From CTSoil-043 sp963821235 (lineage in GTDB: Bacteria > Chloroflexota > Limnocylindria > Limnocylindrales > CSP1-4), in assembly GCA_963821235.1 (NCBI GenBank), contig CAWGCS010000001.1, forward strand, positions 2,604,001-2,668,000: 64,000 bases of DNA, read 5' to 3'. Below the pieces are notes generated by a model that was given only the letters and a program-made list of their open reading frames with translations, had not been told where the DNA came from and made no database searches. The position numbers and the translations under genes were made by a program. Below are positions 49,399 to 58,567 of the stretch, piece after piece; positions within the stretch are counted from its first letter, which is position 1, and each line of letters opens with the position of its first letter.

Positions 49399-49796
49399 GC
49401 GCCCTTCACCTCCACGGGCTGGCCGCAGCGGCCGCACGCCCGCACCTGGGCGCCCGACTCGAGCTCCAGGTGGCGGACGCGCGTCGGCTGGTCGCAGCGC
49501 GGACAGACGAGCATGACCCGGCCGATCGCGACCGGCATGGGCTTCTCGATGATCCCGCCCTGCTGCATCTGGGGCACGCGATCGTTCTGGTTCATCTTGG
49601 GGCGCGGCTTCGTGTGCCGCTTGGCGAGGTTCAGGCCGTCGACGACGACCCGGTAGGGCCGGCCGGCCAGGTCGGGGCGCTGGATGCTCTTGACTTCACC
49701 GCGCTTGCCGGCGTCCTTGCCGGCCAGGACGATCACGGTGTCGCCGGTGCGGATCTCCGGGACCTTCGTCACGCGGGGTGCGACGGCGCGGGCCAT
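49395..49796 (-). CDS. rplX: 50S ribosomal protein L24 with zinc-ribbon C-terminus
   Basis: 133 residues, longer than the usual 100-105. The KOW core has GDTVIVLAGKDAGKRGEVKS and VVDGLNLAKRHTKP. The C-terminal half carries two CxxC pairs (VCPRCDQPTRV, RACGRCGQPVEV), a four-Cys zinc ribbon also seen in some other L24 proteins. L24 initiates 50S assembly. Confidence 0.97.
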   Translation of the reverse strand: MARAVAPRVTKVPEIRTGDTVIVLAGKDAGKRGEVKSIQRPDLAGRPYRVVVDGLNLAKRHTKPRPKMNQNDRVPQMQQGGIIEKPMPVAIGRVMLVCPRCDQPTRVRHLELESGAQVRACGRCGQPVEVKGA

Positions 49797-49797
49797 C

Positions 49798-50166
49798 TCA
49801 GAGCACCTCCGGGGCGAGCGAGACGATCTTCATGTAGTTCCGGTCCCGCAGCTCGCGCGCGACCGGGCCGAAGATCCGCGTCCCGCGGGGGTTTCCCTGG
49901 TTGTTGATGAGGACGGCCGCGTTCTCGTCGAAGCGGATGTAGCTGCCGTCCGGGCGGCCGTACTCCTTGGCGGTCCGCACGATGACCGCCCGGACGACGT
50001 CGCCCTTCTTGACGGCCGCGTTGGGGATCGCCTGCTTGACGCTGGCGACGATGACGTCGCCGACCTCGGCGGTCGTCTTGCGGGAGCGGCCCATGATCCG
50101 GATGCACTGGATCACGCGCGCCCCGGTGTTGTCGGCCACGCGCAGCCGCGTCTGCTGCTGGATCAC
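49798..50166 (-). CDS. rplN: 50S ribosomal protein L14
   Basis: 122 residues, the usual length. IQQQTRLRVADNTGARVIQC, GDVIVASVKQAIPNAAVKKG and FGPVARELRDRNYMKIVSLAPEVL (in parts) are the family core. GTG start overlapping the rpsQ stop. Confidence 0.98.
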   Translation of the reverse strand: MIQQQTRLRVADNTGARVIQCIRIMGRSRKTTAEVGDVIVASVKQAIPNAAVKKGDVVRAVIVRTAKEYGRPDGSYIRFDENAAVLINNQGNPRGTRIFGPVARELRDRNYMKIVSLAPEVL

Positions 50167-50543
50167 GCCTCGGCCTCCTCACCGGCCTCGGCGTGGGCCC
50201 GGCCGGGATGAGCCGCCGCGTGGATCGCCTCGGTCGTCGCCAGCTCCTCGGCCACGATCTCGGCCGGCCGGTCCTCGCCGGCCCGGGACATCACCTCCAC
50301 GAGGCGCCAGCGCTTGGTCCGCGAGAGCGGGCGCGATTCCTCGATCAGGACGGTGTCACCGACCTTCGCGGTGTTGAGCTCGTCGTGGGCGGCGAACTTC
50401 GTCGTCATCCGCACGACGCGCTTGTAGAGGGGGTGGCGCGTGAGGCGCTCGACGGAGACGACGATCGTCTTGTCCATCTTGTCGCTGACGACGCGTCCGA
50501 CCTTCGTCTTGCGCTTGCCCTGCACGTGTGCTGCTCCTGCCAT
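50163..50543 (-). CDS. rpsQ: 30S ribosomal protein S17 with long acidic tail
   Basis: 126 residues against the usual 80-90. The OB core (KTKVGRVVSDKMDKTIVVSV, HPLYKRVVRMTTKFAAHDEL, VGDTVLIEESRPLSRTKRW) ends near residue 88; an Ala/Glu/His-rich tail follows. I prefer ATG 50543, 6 nt after AGGGGG; a GTG one codon earlier is also possible. Confidence 0.96.
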   Translation of the reverse strand: MAGAAHVQGKRKTKVGRVVSDKMDKTIVVSVERLTRHPLYKRVVRMTTKFAAHDELNTAKVGDTVLIEESRPLSRTKRWRLVEVMSRAGEDRPAEIVAEELATTEAIHAAAHPGRAHAEAGEEAEA

Positions 50544-50553
50544 CACCGGCCCC

Positions 50554-50754
50554 CTATGCCGTCTTGCCGAGCTTGCGCTCGTGTTGGACGGTGAGGATCC
50601 GGGCGATCGTCCGGCGCGAGCCGGAGACCACGGTGTAGTCCTTCAGCTGGCGGGTGGCGAGCTCGAAGCGGGCCTGCCAAAGGTCCCGCTTGGCGTCGCG
50701 GAGCGCCTGCTCCAACTCCGCGTCCGTGAGGGCGCGGACCTTGTCGATCTCCAT
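50554..50754 (-). CDS. rpmC: 50S ribosomal protein L29
   Basis: 66 residues: LTDAELEQALRDAKRDLWQA, RFELATRQLKD and RRTIARILTVQHERKLG. It lies at the peptide exit next to L23. ATG 50754 has GGAGG about 7 nt upstream; a GTG directly before it overlaps the rplP stop. Confidence 0.97.
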   Translation of the reverse strand: MEIDKVRALTDAELEQALRDAKRDLWQARFELATRQLKDYTVVSGSRRTIARILTVQHERKLGKTA

Positions 50755-51173
50755 CACGCGCCCTCCTCCTCCTTGACGATGAACCGCGTGGCGACCGGCA
50801 GCTTGTGGGCGGCGAGGCGCATCGCCTCGACGGCCTGCTCACGGTCGACCCCGGCCATCTCGAAGAGGATCCGCCCCGGCCGGACGACGGCGACCCAGTG
50901 GTCCGGGGCGCCCTTGCCGGAGCCCATCCGGGTCTCCGCCGGCTTCTTCGTGGCCGGCTTGTCGGGGAAGATGCGGATCCAGATCTTGCCGCCGCGCTTG
51001 ACCGAGCGGGTCATGGCCCGCCGGGCGGCCTCGATCTGGCGGCTGGTGACCCAGGCGGGCTCCAGGCTGACGAGCCCGTACTCCCCGAAGGAGACGGCCG
51101 TGCCGCCCTTCGCCATGCCGGACATCCGGCCGCGCATCACCTTGCGGTGCTTGACGCGGCGAGGCATCAGCAT
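50754..51173 (-). CDS. rplP: 50S ribosomal protein L16
   Basis: 139 residues. MPRRVKHRKVMRGRMSGMAK follows two extra residues at the start; FGEYGLVSLEPAWVTSRQIE, GKIWIRIFPDKPATKKPAETRMGSGKG (in parts) identify it. It contacts A-site tRNA. ATG 51173 has GGGAG 9 nt upstream. Confidence 0.98.
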   Translation of the reverse strand: MLMPRRVKHRKVMRGRMSGMAKGGTAVSFGEYGLVSLEPAWVTSRQIEAARRAMTRSVKRGGKIWIRIFPDKPATKKPAETRMGSGKGAPDHWVAVVRPGRILFEMAGVDREQAVEAMRLAAHKLPVATRFIVKEEEGA

Positions 51174-51177
51174 CGCA

Positions 51178-51864
51178 TCAGACTCCCTGGGCGGCGGCCG
51201 GCGCGGCCACGGGGGCCGCGGGCCGGGCGGCCCGCTGGTCGGGGACGTCGCCCCGGTAGATCCAGACCTTCACGCCGATCGCGCCGTAGGTCGTCCGGGA
51301 GAGCACGTAGCCGTAGCTGATGTCGGCGCGCAGGGTGCCGAGGGGGATGCGGCCTTCGCGGTCCCACTCGCGGCGGGCCATCTCCGAGCCGCCGAGGCGG
51401 CCGGCGACGGCGATCTTCACGCCCTTCGCGCCCGCCTTCATCGTCCGCTGGATGCCCTGCTTCATGGCCTTCCGGAAGGCGATCCGGCGAGCCAGCTGCT
51501 GGGCGATGTTCATGGCCACGAGGTGGGCGTCGAGCTCGGGCTGGCGGATCTCCTTGATCTCCAGCTTGACCTTGCGCGGCTTGGTGAGGTCGCCGATCTG
51601 CTTGCGCAGGACCTCGACGTTGGCACCGCCCTTGCCGATGACGATCCCGGGCTTCGCGGTGTGGATCGAGACGGTGACGTAGTTGATGCCGCGCTCGATC
51701 TCCACGCCGCTCACGCTGGCGTTGGCGAGCCGCCGCTCGATGAGGCGGCGGATCGCGAGGTCCTCCTTGAGGAGCGAGGTGTACTCCTTGTCGGCGTACC
51801 ACTTCGCGGTCCAGGTGCGGGTGGTCCCCAGGCGGAAGCCATAGGGGTGGACCTTGTGTCCCAT
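51178..51864 (-). CDS. rpsC: 30S ribosomal protein S3
   Basis: 228 residues. GHKVHPYGFRLGTTRTWTAK, the KH domain KPGIVIGKGGANVEVLRKQI, and GRLGGSEMARREWDREGRIPLGTLRADI (in parts) are seen. An Ala/Pro-rich tail ends it. It lines the mRNA entry channel and has helicase activity with S4 and S5. Confidence 0.98.
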   Translation of the reverse strand: MGHKVHPYGFRLGTTRTWTAKWYADKEYTSLLKEDLAIRRLIERRLANASVSGVEIERGINYVTVSIHTAKPGIVIGKGGANVEVLRKQIGDLTKPRKVKLEIKEIRQPELDAHLVAMNIAQQLARRIAFRKAMKQGIQRTMKAGAKGVKIAVAGRLGGSEMARREWDREGRIPLGTLRADISYGYVLSRTTYGAIGVKVWIYRGDVPDQRAARPAAPVAAPAAAQGV

Positions 51865-52203
51865 CTAGGCCTCCTTGTCTTCGAGGACGATCGTGATGTG
51901 GGTCATGGGCTTGTGGATCGGGAACGCCCGGCCCTGCGCCCGCGGCTTCCAGCGCTTCATCGTCGGCCCCTCGTTGGCGAGGGCCTCCACGATGACCAGG
52001 CTGTCGGCCGGGAGGTTGTGGTTGTTCTCCGCGTTGGCGGTCGCGCTGGCCAGGACGCGGGCGACGTCGCGCGCGGCCGACTGGGGCATGAACCGCAGGA
52101 TCGCGGCGGCGTCCTCGGCGCGCCGGCCACGAATGGCCCGGACGACGAGATCGGCCTTGCGGGTGGACCCGCGGAGGTACTTGGCGGTGGCGGAAACGCG
52201 CAC
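51865..52203 (-). CDS. rplV: 50S ribosomal protein L22
   Basis: 112 residues. AKYLRGSTRKADLVVRAIRG, NAENNHNLPADSLVIVEALA and RAQGRAFPIHKPMTHITIVL, including the exit-tunnel hairpin. GTG start. It abuts rpsC with no gap. Confidence 0.98.
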   Translation of the reverse strand: MRVSATAKYLRGSTRKADLVVRAIRGRRAEDAAAILRFMPQSAARDVARVLASATANAENNHNLPADSLVIVEALANEGPTMKRWKPRAQGRAFPIHKPMTHITIVLEDKEA

Positions 52204-52212
52204 GATCCAGCC

Positions 52213-52497
52213 CTACCTGAGCGCCGAGGAGCGGTCGGTCTTCTTCTCGTGCCCGCGGAAGGTGCGGGTGGGAGCGAACTCCCCGAAGCGATGACCGACC
52301 ATGTTCTCGGTGACGAAGACGGGCACGTGCTTGCGCCCGTTGTAGACGGCGACGGTATGCCCGATGAAGTCGGGGAAGACGACGGACGCCCGCGACCAGG
52401 TCTTGACGACCTTGCGCTCGCTCCGCTTGTTCATCTCCTGGACGCGGCCGAGGAGCCGCGCCTCGACGTACGGTCCCTTCTTGACCGAACGCGACAT
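52213..52497 (-). CDS. rpsS: 30S ribosomal protein S19
   Basis: 94 residues. SRSVKKGPYVEARLLGRVQE, VVKTWSRASVVFPDFIGHTV and MVGHRFGEFAPTRTFRGHEK are the standard segments. It sits in the 30S head. Confidence 0.98.
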   Translation of the reverse strand: MSRSVKKGPYVEARLLGRVQEMNKRSERKVVKTWSRASVVFPDFIGHTVAVYNGRKHVPVFVTENMVGHRFGEFAPTRTFRGHEKKTDRSSALR

Positions 52498-52512
52498 GCT
52501 CCGGTTCCTCCG

Positions 52513-53343
52513 TTACGACTTGCGGTGCCGCGACCGGACGATCAGCCGGTTCGGCTTCTTGCCCTTCGCGGTGCGATAGCCCATGGCGGGCTTGCCCCAC
52601 GGGGTCTTGGGCGGCATGCCCGTCGGCGACTTGCCCTCGCCACCGCCGTGCGGATGGTCCCGCGGCGTCATCGCGACGCCCCGGGTCTCCGGGCGCAGGC
52701 CCATGTGGCGGGCCCGACCGGCCTTGCCGAGGCTCTGGTTCTCGTGGTCCAGGTTGGAGACCTGGCCGACCGTGGCCATGCAGCGGAGCGGGACCCGACG
52801 CATCTCCCCGGAGGGGAGGCGGATCGTGGCGTACTCGCCCTCCTTGGCCAGGAGCTGGGCGCTCCCGCCGGCGGAGCGGACGATCTGCCCGCCCTTGCCC
52901 GGCACGAGCTCGATGTTGTGGACCGTCGTGCCGAGGGGGATGCTCGCCAGCGGCAGGGCGTTCCCCACCCGCGCCTCGGCATCGGGACCGGCGACGACGA
53001 CGTCGCCGACCTTGAGGCCGTGCGGGAGGAGCATGTAGCGCTTCTCGCCGTCCCGGTAGTGGAGCAGGCCGATGCGGGCCGAGCGGTTGGGGTCGTACTC
53101 GACGGTCGCGATGCGGGCCGGGACGCCCAGCTTGTCGCGTTTGAAGTCGATGATCCGGTAGTGGCGCTTCTCGCCGCCGCCGCGGTGGCGGACGGTGAGA
53201 CGGCCCTGGTTGTTGCGGCCCGAGCCGCGCTTGAGCGGCTCGAGGAGCGGCTTGTAGGGTTCGCGGGTCGTGACCTCCTCGAAGGTCGAGCGGGTCATGA
53301 ACCGCCGGCCGGCCGAGGTGGGCTTGTAGCTGCGGAGCGGCAT
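52513..53343 (-). CDS. rplB: 50S ribosomal protein L2
   Basis: 276 residues. LRSYKPTSAGRRFMTRSTFE, GRNNQGRLTVRHRGGGEKRH and the peptidyl-transferase-centre segment AMTPRDHPHGGGEGKS (seen as VAMTPRDHPHGGGEG) with the conserved His. Start ATG 53343 fixed by MPLRSYKPTS. Confidence 0.98.
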   Translation of the reverse strand: MPLRSYKPTSAGRRFMTRSTFEEVTTREPYKPLLEPLKRGSGRNNQGRLTVRHRGGGEKRHYRIIDFKRDKLGVPARIATVEYDPNRSARIGLLHYRDGEKRYMLLPHGLKVGDVVVAGPDAEARVGNALPLASIPLGTTVHNIELVPGKGGQIVRSAGGSAQLLAKEGEYATIRLPSGEMRRVPLRCMATVGQVSNLDHENQSLGKAGRARHMGLRPETRGVAMTPRDHPHGGGEGKSPTGMPPKTPWGKPAMGYRTAKGKKPNRLIVRSRHRKS

Positions 53344-53345
53344 CG

Positions 53346-53648
53346 CTACACCCCCTCGAAGAATTCGATCTTCTGGCCGGCGGCGAGCGTGACGATCGCC
53401 TTGCGCCAGGGCGTGGTCCAACCGGTGATGCGACCGCGCTTCGTTCCGCGGCGCTTCTCCTTGGCCTTCGTCGTGAGGACGTTGACCTTGGTGACCTGGA
53501 CCTTGAAGAGCTCCTCCACGGCCGCCTTGACCTGGATCTTGGAGGCGTCGCCGTGGACCTCGAACGTGTACTTGCCGCGGCCGGACACGTCCATCGACTT
53601 CTCGCTGATGATCGGCCGGACGATGACGTCGTGGGCGGTGAGCGTCAC
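53346..53648 (-). CDS. rplW: 50S ribosomal protein L23
   Basis: 100 residues. VIVRPIISEKSMDVSGRGKY, FEVHGDASKIQVKAAVEELF and TKAKEKRRGTKRGRITGWTTPWRKAIVTL (in parts). It docks SRP and trigger factor at the exit site. GTG start overlapping rplD by 4 nt. Confidence 0.98.
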   Translation of the reverse strand: MTLTAHDVIVRPIISEKSMDVSGRGKYTFEVHGDASKIQVKAAVEELFKVQVTKVNVLTTKAKEKRRGTKRGRITGWTTPWRKAIVTLAAGQKIEFFEGV

Positions 53649-54268
53649 GCGTACACCTCCTCGAGGCGGGCGAGCGCGGGCTGCTCGATGACGACGGTGT
53701 CGGCCTTCAGGAGGTCGACGATGTTCAGGGAGTCGGCCAGGAGGATCTCGACCCCGGGCAGGTTGCGGGCCGAGAGGTCGAGCTTCTCGTCGCGCCCGGG
53801 GGCGACAATCAGCACGCGGCCGCCGGCCTCGAGGTTCGCCAGCACGACCACCAGGTCCTTCGTCCGGACCTGCTCGAGGGCGAAGGCGTCGAGGATCTTG
53901 ATGGCGCCGTCGGCGAGCTTGGCGGTCAGGGCGCCACGGAGGGCGAGCCGCTTCATGCGCCGAGGCAGGCGCTGGGCGTAGGAGCGCGGGTGCGGGCCGA
54001 AGACGACGCCGCCGCCCGCGTAATGCGGCGCGGTGCGCGATCCCTGGCGGGCGCGGCCGGTCCCCTTCTGGCGGTACGGCTTCTTGCCGCCGCCGCGGAC
54101 GTCGCCGCGGGTCTTGGTGTCGTGCGTGCCGAGGTGACGGCCGGCGAGCTGGGCGGTCACCGCCTGGTGCATCACCGTCGCGTTCACGGGAGCCGCGAAG
54201 AGCTCGTCGCTGAGGTCGACGGTCCCGATCGCGTCGCCGGTGCGGGCGTACAGGGTGGTCTGGGGCAT
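53645..54268 (-). CDS. rplD: 50S ribosomal protein L4
   Basis: 207 residues. AQLAGRHLGTHDTKTRGDVRGGGKKPYRQKGTGRARQGS (in parts) is the tunnel loop; KRLALRGALTAKL and DLLKADTVVIEQPALARLEE follow. In E. coli L4 represses its own operon; no equivalent leader can be tested because rpsJ follows tuf directly. Confidence 0.98.
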   Translation of the reverse strand: MPQTTLYARTGDAIGTVDLSDELFAAPVNATVMHQAVTAQLAGRHLGTHDTKTRGDVRGGGKKPYRQKGTGRARQGSRTAPHYAGGGVVFGPHPRSYAQRLPRRMKRLALRGALTAKLADGAIKILDAFALEQVRTKDLVVVLANLEAGGRVLIVAPGRDEKLDLSARNLPGVEILLADSLNIVDLLKADTVVIEQPALARLEEVYA

Positions 54269-54270
54269 CG

Positions 54271-54879
54271 TCAGGCCTTCTTCACCAGGACGAGCGCGTT
54301 CGGGGCCCCGGGGACGGAACCCCTCACGAGGAGGAGGTTCCGGTCGGGATCAGTGCGCACGACCTGCAGCTTCTTGACGGTGACGCGCTCGTCACCCATG
54401 TGACCGGCCATCCGGCTTCCCCGGTAGACGCGGCCGGGCGTGGTGCCCGGGCCGATGGAGCCCGGCTCGCGATGGTGGTCGGAGCCGTGCGTCTTGGGGC
54501 CGCGGTGGAAGTTGTGGCGCTTGATCGTCCCGGCGAAGCCCTTGCCCTTCGACGTTCCCGTGACGTGGATGACGTCGCCGGGCGCGAAGAAGCTGACGTC
54601 GAGCGTCTGGCCGACCTCGTAGGCCGCCAGGTCGTCCACCCGGAACTCGCGGATGACCGCGACCTTGGGCAGATTCGCCAGCTGGCCCGCCTCGGGCCTG
54701 GAGAGCTTCCTGCCGGGCTCGGTGCCGAGCTGGACGGCGGTGTAGCCGTCCCGCTCCGGCGTGCGAAGGCGGGTCACCGTGTTCGGCTGGATGGCCACGA
54801 CGCTGACCGGGATCATCGTCCCGTCGCCCTGGAAGACCTGGGTCATGCCGACCTTGCGGCCGATCAATCCGATGCTCAT
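54271..54879 (-). CDS. rplC: 50S ribosomal protein L3
   Basis: 202 residues. IGRKVGMTQVFQGDGTMIPV, VTGTSKGKGFAGTIKRHNFH, RGPKTHGSDHHREPGSIG and KRMAGHMGDERVT-like end (seen as RMAGHMGDERVTVKKL). An early assembly protein near the peptidyl transferase centre. Confidence 0.98.
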   Translation of the reverse strand: MSIGLIGRKVGMTQVFQGDGTMIPVSVVAIQPNTVTRLRTPERDGYTAVQLGTEPGRKLSRPEAGQLANLPKVAVIREFRVDDLAAYEVGQTLDVSFFAPGDVIHVTGTSKGKGFAGTIKRHNFHRGPKTHGSDHHREPGSIGPGTTPGRVYRGSRMAGHMGDERVTVKKLQVVRTDPDRNLLLVRGSVPGAPNALVLVKKA

Positions 54880-54886
54880 GGCCGCG

Positions 54887-55195
54887 TCACATCTTGATCT
54901 CGATGTCGACGCCCGCTGCCAGCGAGAGTCGCATCAGGGCGTCGACGGTCTTGGCCGACGGGTCGAGGATGTCGACGAGGCGCTTGTGGGTCCGGATCTC
55001 GAACTGCTCGCGGCTGTCCTTGTCGATGAAGGGCGACCGGAGGACGGTGAACTTCTCGATCCTGGTCGGGAGCGGGACGGGGCCGACGACGTCGGCGCCG
55101 GTCCGCTGGGCGGTCTCGACGATCTGGGCCGCCGACTGATCGAGCAGCCGGTGGTCGTAGGCCTTGAGGCGGATCCGGATCCGCTGCTTTGCCAT
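54887..55195 (-). CDS. rpsJ: 30S ribosomal protein S10
   Basis: 102 residues. QRIRIRLKAYDHRLLDQSAA, GPVPLPTRIEKFTVLRSPFI, and REQFEIRTHKRLVDILDPSA. The start MAKQ at 55195 lies only 7 nt after tuf, so the S10 cluster is read through from the str operon here. Confidence 0.98.
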   Translation of the reverse strand: MAKQRIRIRLKAYDHRLLDQSAAQIVETAQRTGADVVGPVPLPTRIEKFTVLRSPFIDKDSREQFEIRTHKRLVDILDPSAKTVDALMRLSLAAGVDIEIKM

Positions 55196-55202
55196 CTCGT
55201 CC

Positions 55203-56399
55203 CTACTCGGTGATGGCCACGATGGCCCCGGCGCCGACGGTCCGGCCACCCTCGCGGATGGCGAAGCGCTGGCCGACCTCGAGGGCGATCGGGGTGATGA
55301 GCTCGACGGTCATGTCGACGTTGTCGCCGGGCATGATCATCTCGGCGCCCTCGGGCAGGCCGATGGCCCCCGTCACGTCGGTCGTGCGGAGGTAGAACTG
55401 GGGCCGGTAGCCGTTGTAGAAGGGGGTGTGGCGGCCGCCCTCCTCCTTGGTCAGGACGTAGACGCGGGCGGTGAAGCGGGTGTGGGGCTTGACCGAGCCC
55501 ACCTTGGCCAGGACCTGGCCGCGCTCGATGTCGTCGCGCTCGATGCCCCGCAGGAGGCAGCCCACGTTGTCGCCGGCGCGGCCCTCGTCGAGGAGCTTCT
55601 TGAACATCTCGACGCCGGTCACCACGACCTTGCGGGTGGGCCGGATGCCGACGATCTCGACCTCGTCGCCGACCTTGACGATGCCGCGCTCGATGCGGCC
55701 GGTGGCGACGGTGCCCCGGCCCTTGATCCCGAAGACGTCCTCGACGGGCATGAGGAAGGGCTTGTCGACGGGCCGCTCGGGGGTCGGGATGTAGGAGTCG
55801 ACGGCGTCGAGCAGCTCCTGGATGCAGGCGTAGGCCGGGTCGTCGACCTTGTCGGAGGCCTCGAGGGCCTTCAGAGCCGAGCCGCGGATGACGGGGATGT
55901 CGTCGCCGGGGAACTGGTTCTTGGTGAGCAGCTCGCGGACCTCGAGCTCGACGAGGTCGAGCAGCTCGGGGTCGTCGACCGCGTCGACCTTGTTGAGGAA
56001 GACGACGATGTAGGGGACCTCGACCTGGCGGGCCAGGAGGATGTGCTCCCGGGTCTGGGGCATCGGGCCGTCGGTGGCGGCCACGACGAGGATCGCCCCG
56101 TCCATCTGGGCGGCGCCGGTGATCATGTTCTTGATGTAGTCGGCGTGGCCGGGGCAGTCGACGTGCGCGTAGTGGCGCGCGTCGGTCTGGTACTCGACGT
56201 GGGCGATCGCGATCGTGATCCCGCGCTCGCGCTCCTCGGGGGCGTTGTCGATCGAATCGAACGCGCGGTACTCGGAGCCGCCCTTGAGGGCGAGGTACTT
56301 CGTGATCGCCGCGGTCAGCGACGTCTTCCCGTGGTCGATGTGACCGATGGTGCCGATGTTGACGTGCGGCTTCGTCCGCTCGAACTTCTTCTTCGCCAT
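55203..56399 (-). CDS. tuf: Elongation factor Tu
   Basis: 398 residues. The P loop is GHIDHGKTSL (Ile where most have Val), then RGITIAIAHVEYQT, DCPGHADYIKNM, NKVDAVDD, and the domain III end GRTVGAGAIVAI. It delivers aminoacyl-tRNA. It lies 73 nt after fusA; this is the only tuf copy in the window. Confidence 0.98.
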   Translation of the reverse strand: MAKKKFERTKPHVNIGTIGHIDHGKTSLTAAITKYLALKGGSEYRAFDSIDNAPEERERGITIAIAHVEYQTDARHYAHVDCPGHADYIKNMITGAAQMDGAILVVAATDGPMPQTREHILLARQVEVPYIVVFLNKVDAVDDPELLDLVELEVRELLTKNQFPGDDIPVIRGSALKALEASDKVDDPAYACIQELLDAVDSYIPTPERPVDKPFLMPVEDVFGIKGRGTVATGRIERGIVKVGDEVEIVGIRPTRKVVVTGVEMFKKLLDEGRAGDNVGCLLRGIERDDIERGQVLAKVGSVKPHTRFTARVYVLTKEEGGRHTPFYNGYRPQFYLRTTDVTGAIGLPEGAEMIMPGDNVDMTVELITPIALEVGQRFAIREGGRTVGAGAIVAITE

Positions 56400-56472
56400 C
56401 GTCGTCTGCGCTCCCTGGCTCCTCGCCGCGTCCGGGTCCCGGTGGGACGTCCGTCGCCGGCCTTCCCGCCTG

Positions 56473-58551
56473 CTAGACCCTGGACTTCTGGACGAGCTCC
56501 GCGGCGAGACTGCCGGGGACCTCGGCGTAATGGGACAGCTCCATCGAGTAGCTCGCCCGACCCTGGGTCATCGACCGCAGGTCCGTGGCGTACCCGAACA
56601 TCTCCGCGAGGGGGACGAAGGCGCGGACGACCTGCGTCGTCCCGCGCGAATCGATCCCCTCGACCTGGCCGCGCCGGCTGTTCAAGTCGCCGATCACGTC
56701 GCCCATGAACTGCTCCGGCATCGTGACCTCGACCCGCATCATCGGCTCGAGGATCGCCGGGTCGGCCTTGTCGACGGCGTCCTTGACCGCCATGGAGGCG
56801 GCGATCTTGAACGCCATCTCGCTCGAGTCGACCTCGTGGTACGACCCGTCGAAGACCGTCGCCCGGACGTCGACCATCGGGTACCCGGCGTAGACGCCCG
56901 TCTCCAGCGCCCCCCGGACCCCATGGTCGATCGCGCGCATGTACTCCTTCGGGATGACCCCGCCGACGGTCTTGTCGACGAACTCGATCCCGGCCCCCTT
57001 GTCGAGCGGCTCCAGCCGCAGGACGACGTGGCCGTACTGGCCCTTGCCGCCCGTCTGGCGGACGAACCGTCCGTTGCCCTCCGCCCGGCGGCGGATCGTC
57101 TCCCGGTAGGAGACCTGGGGCTTGCCGATGTTGGCCACGACCTTGAACTCGCGGACCATGCGGTCGACGAGCACGTCGAGGTGCAGCTCGCCCATCCCGG
57201 CGATGAGCGTCTCGCCGCTCTCCTCGTCCGTCTTGACGCGGAAGGTCGGGTCCTCCTCGGCCAGGCGCTGGAGGGCGAGGCCCATCTTGTCCTGGTCGAG
57301 CTTCGTCTTGGGCTCGATCTTGACCTCGATCACCGGCTCGGGGAAGGTCATCGACTCGAGGATGACCGGGTGGGCCGGGTCGGCCAGGGTGTCCCCGGTG
57401 TAGGTCTCCTTGAGGCCGACCGCCGCGGCGATGTCGCCGGCGTAGACCTCCTCGATCTCCTCCCGGTGGTTGGCGTGCATCTGGAGGATGCGCCCGATGC
57501 GCTCCTTGCGTCCCTTCGACGAGTTGAGAATGTAGGAGCCCGACTTGAGGGTCCCGGAGTAGACCCGGAAGAAGGCGAGCTTGCCGACGAAGGGGTCGGC
57601 GGCGATCTTGAAGGCGAGCGCGCTGAACGGCTCGCCGTCGTCGACCGTGCGGAGGACCTCGGCGTGGGTGACCGGGTGCTCGCCGATGACCGGGGGGACG
57701 TCGAGCGGCGACGGGAGGTAGGCCACCACCGCGTCGAGCATCGGCTGGATGCCCTTGTTCTTGAGGGCCGAGCCGGTCAGGACGGGGACGATCCGGTACT
57801 GCAGCGTGCCGAGCCGCAGCCCGTGCACCAGCTCCTCCTCGGTCAGCTCCTCGCCCTCGAGGTACTTGTGCATGAGGGCGTCGTCCATCTCGGCGACGGC
57901 CTCGACGAGCTTCTCGCGGTGCTTGCGAGCTTCGACGAGCAGGTGGGCGGGGATCTCGGCGATCTCGATCTCGGAGCCCAGGTCCTCGTCCCGGTAGAGG
58001 ATCGCCTCCATCCGGACGAGGTCGACCACGCCCCTGAAGGCGTCCTCGGACCCGATCGGGATCTGGACGGGCACGGCGTTGGCGCCGAGGCGATCCTCGA
58101 TCATCCCGACACAGCGCCAGAAATCGGCGCCGGTCCGATCGAGCTTGTTGATGAAGCAGATGCGGGGCACCCGGTAGCGATCGGCCTGGCGCCAGACCGT
58201 CTCCGACTGCGGCTCGACCCCGGCGACCCCGTCGAAGACGACCACGGCGCCGTCGAGGACGCGAAGGCTCCGCTCGACTTCGACCGTGAAGTCCACGTGC
58301 CCGGGCGTATCGATGATGTTGATGCGATGGTCGTCCCAGAAGCAGGTCGTCGCCGCGGCCGTGATGGTGATGCCCCGCTCCTGCTCCTGGGGCATCCAAT
58401 CCATCGTGGCCGCGCCCTCGTGGACCTCGCCAAGCTTGTAGATCTTCTTCGTGTAGAAGAGGATCCGCTCGGTGACGGTCGTCTTGCCGGCATCGATGTG
58501 GGCGATGACCCCGATGTTCCGGGTACGGGCGAGGGAGACCTGGCGGGCCAT
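56473..58551 (-). CDS. fusA: Elongation factor G
   Basis: 692 residues. G1 AHIDAGKTTVTERILFYT, G2 RGITITAAATTCFW, G3 DTPGHVDFTVEVERSLRVLD, G4 NKLDR; domain IV and V motifs (YAGYPMVDVRATVFDGSYHE, in order RRGQVEGIDSRG and FGYATDLRSMTQGRASYSME). It catalyses translocation. It follows rpsG with 16 nt between. Confidence 0.98.
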   Translation of the reverse strand: MARQVSLARTRNIGVIAHIDAGKTTVTERILFYTKKIYKLGEVHEGAATMDWMPQEQERGITITAAATTCFWDDHRINIIDTPGHVDFTVEVERSLRVLDGAVVVFDGVAGVEPQSETVWRQADRYRVPRICFINKLDRTGADFWRCVGMIEDRLGANAVPVQIPIGSEDAFRGVVDLVRMEAILYRDEDLGSEIEIAEIPAHLLVEARKHREKLVEAVAEMDDALMHKYLEGEELTEEELVHGLRLGTLQYRIVPVLTGSALKNKGIQPMLDAVVAYLPSPLDVPPVIGEHPVTHAEVLRTVDDGEPFSALAFKIAADPFVGKLAFFRVYSGTLKSGSYILNSSKGRKERIGRILQMHANHREEIEEVYAGDIAAAVGLKETYTGDTLADPAHPVILESMTFPEPVIEVKIEPKTKLDQDKMGLALQRLAEEDPTFRVKTDEESGETLIAGMGELHLDVLVDRMVREFKVVANIGKPQVSYRETIRRRAEGNGRFVRQTGGKGQYGHVVLRLEPLDKGAGIEFVDKTVGGVIPKEYMRAIDHGVRGALETGVYAGYPMVDVRATVFDGSYHEVDSSEMAFKIAASMAVKDAVDKADPAILEPMMRVEVTMPEQFMGDVIGDLNSRRGQVEGIDSRGTTQVVRAFVPLAEMFGYATDLRSMTQGRASYSMELSHYAEVPGSLAAELVQKSRV

Positions 58552-58567
58552 CAGGGACGCTCTTCGC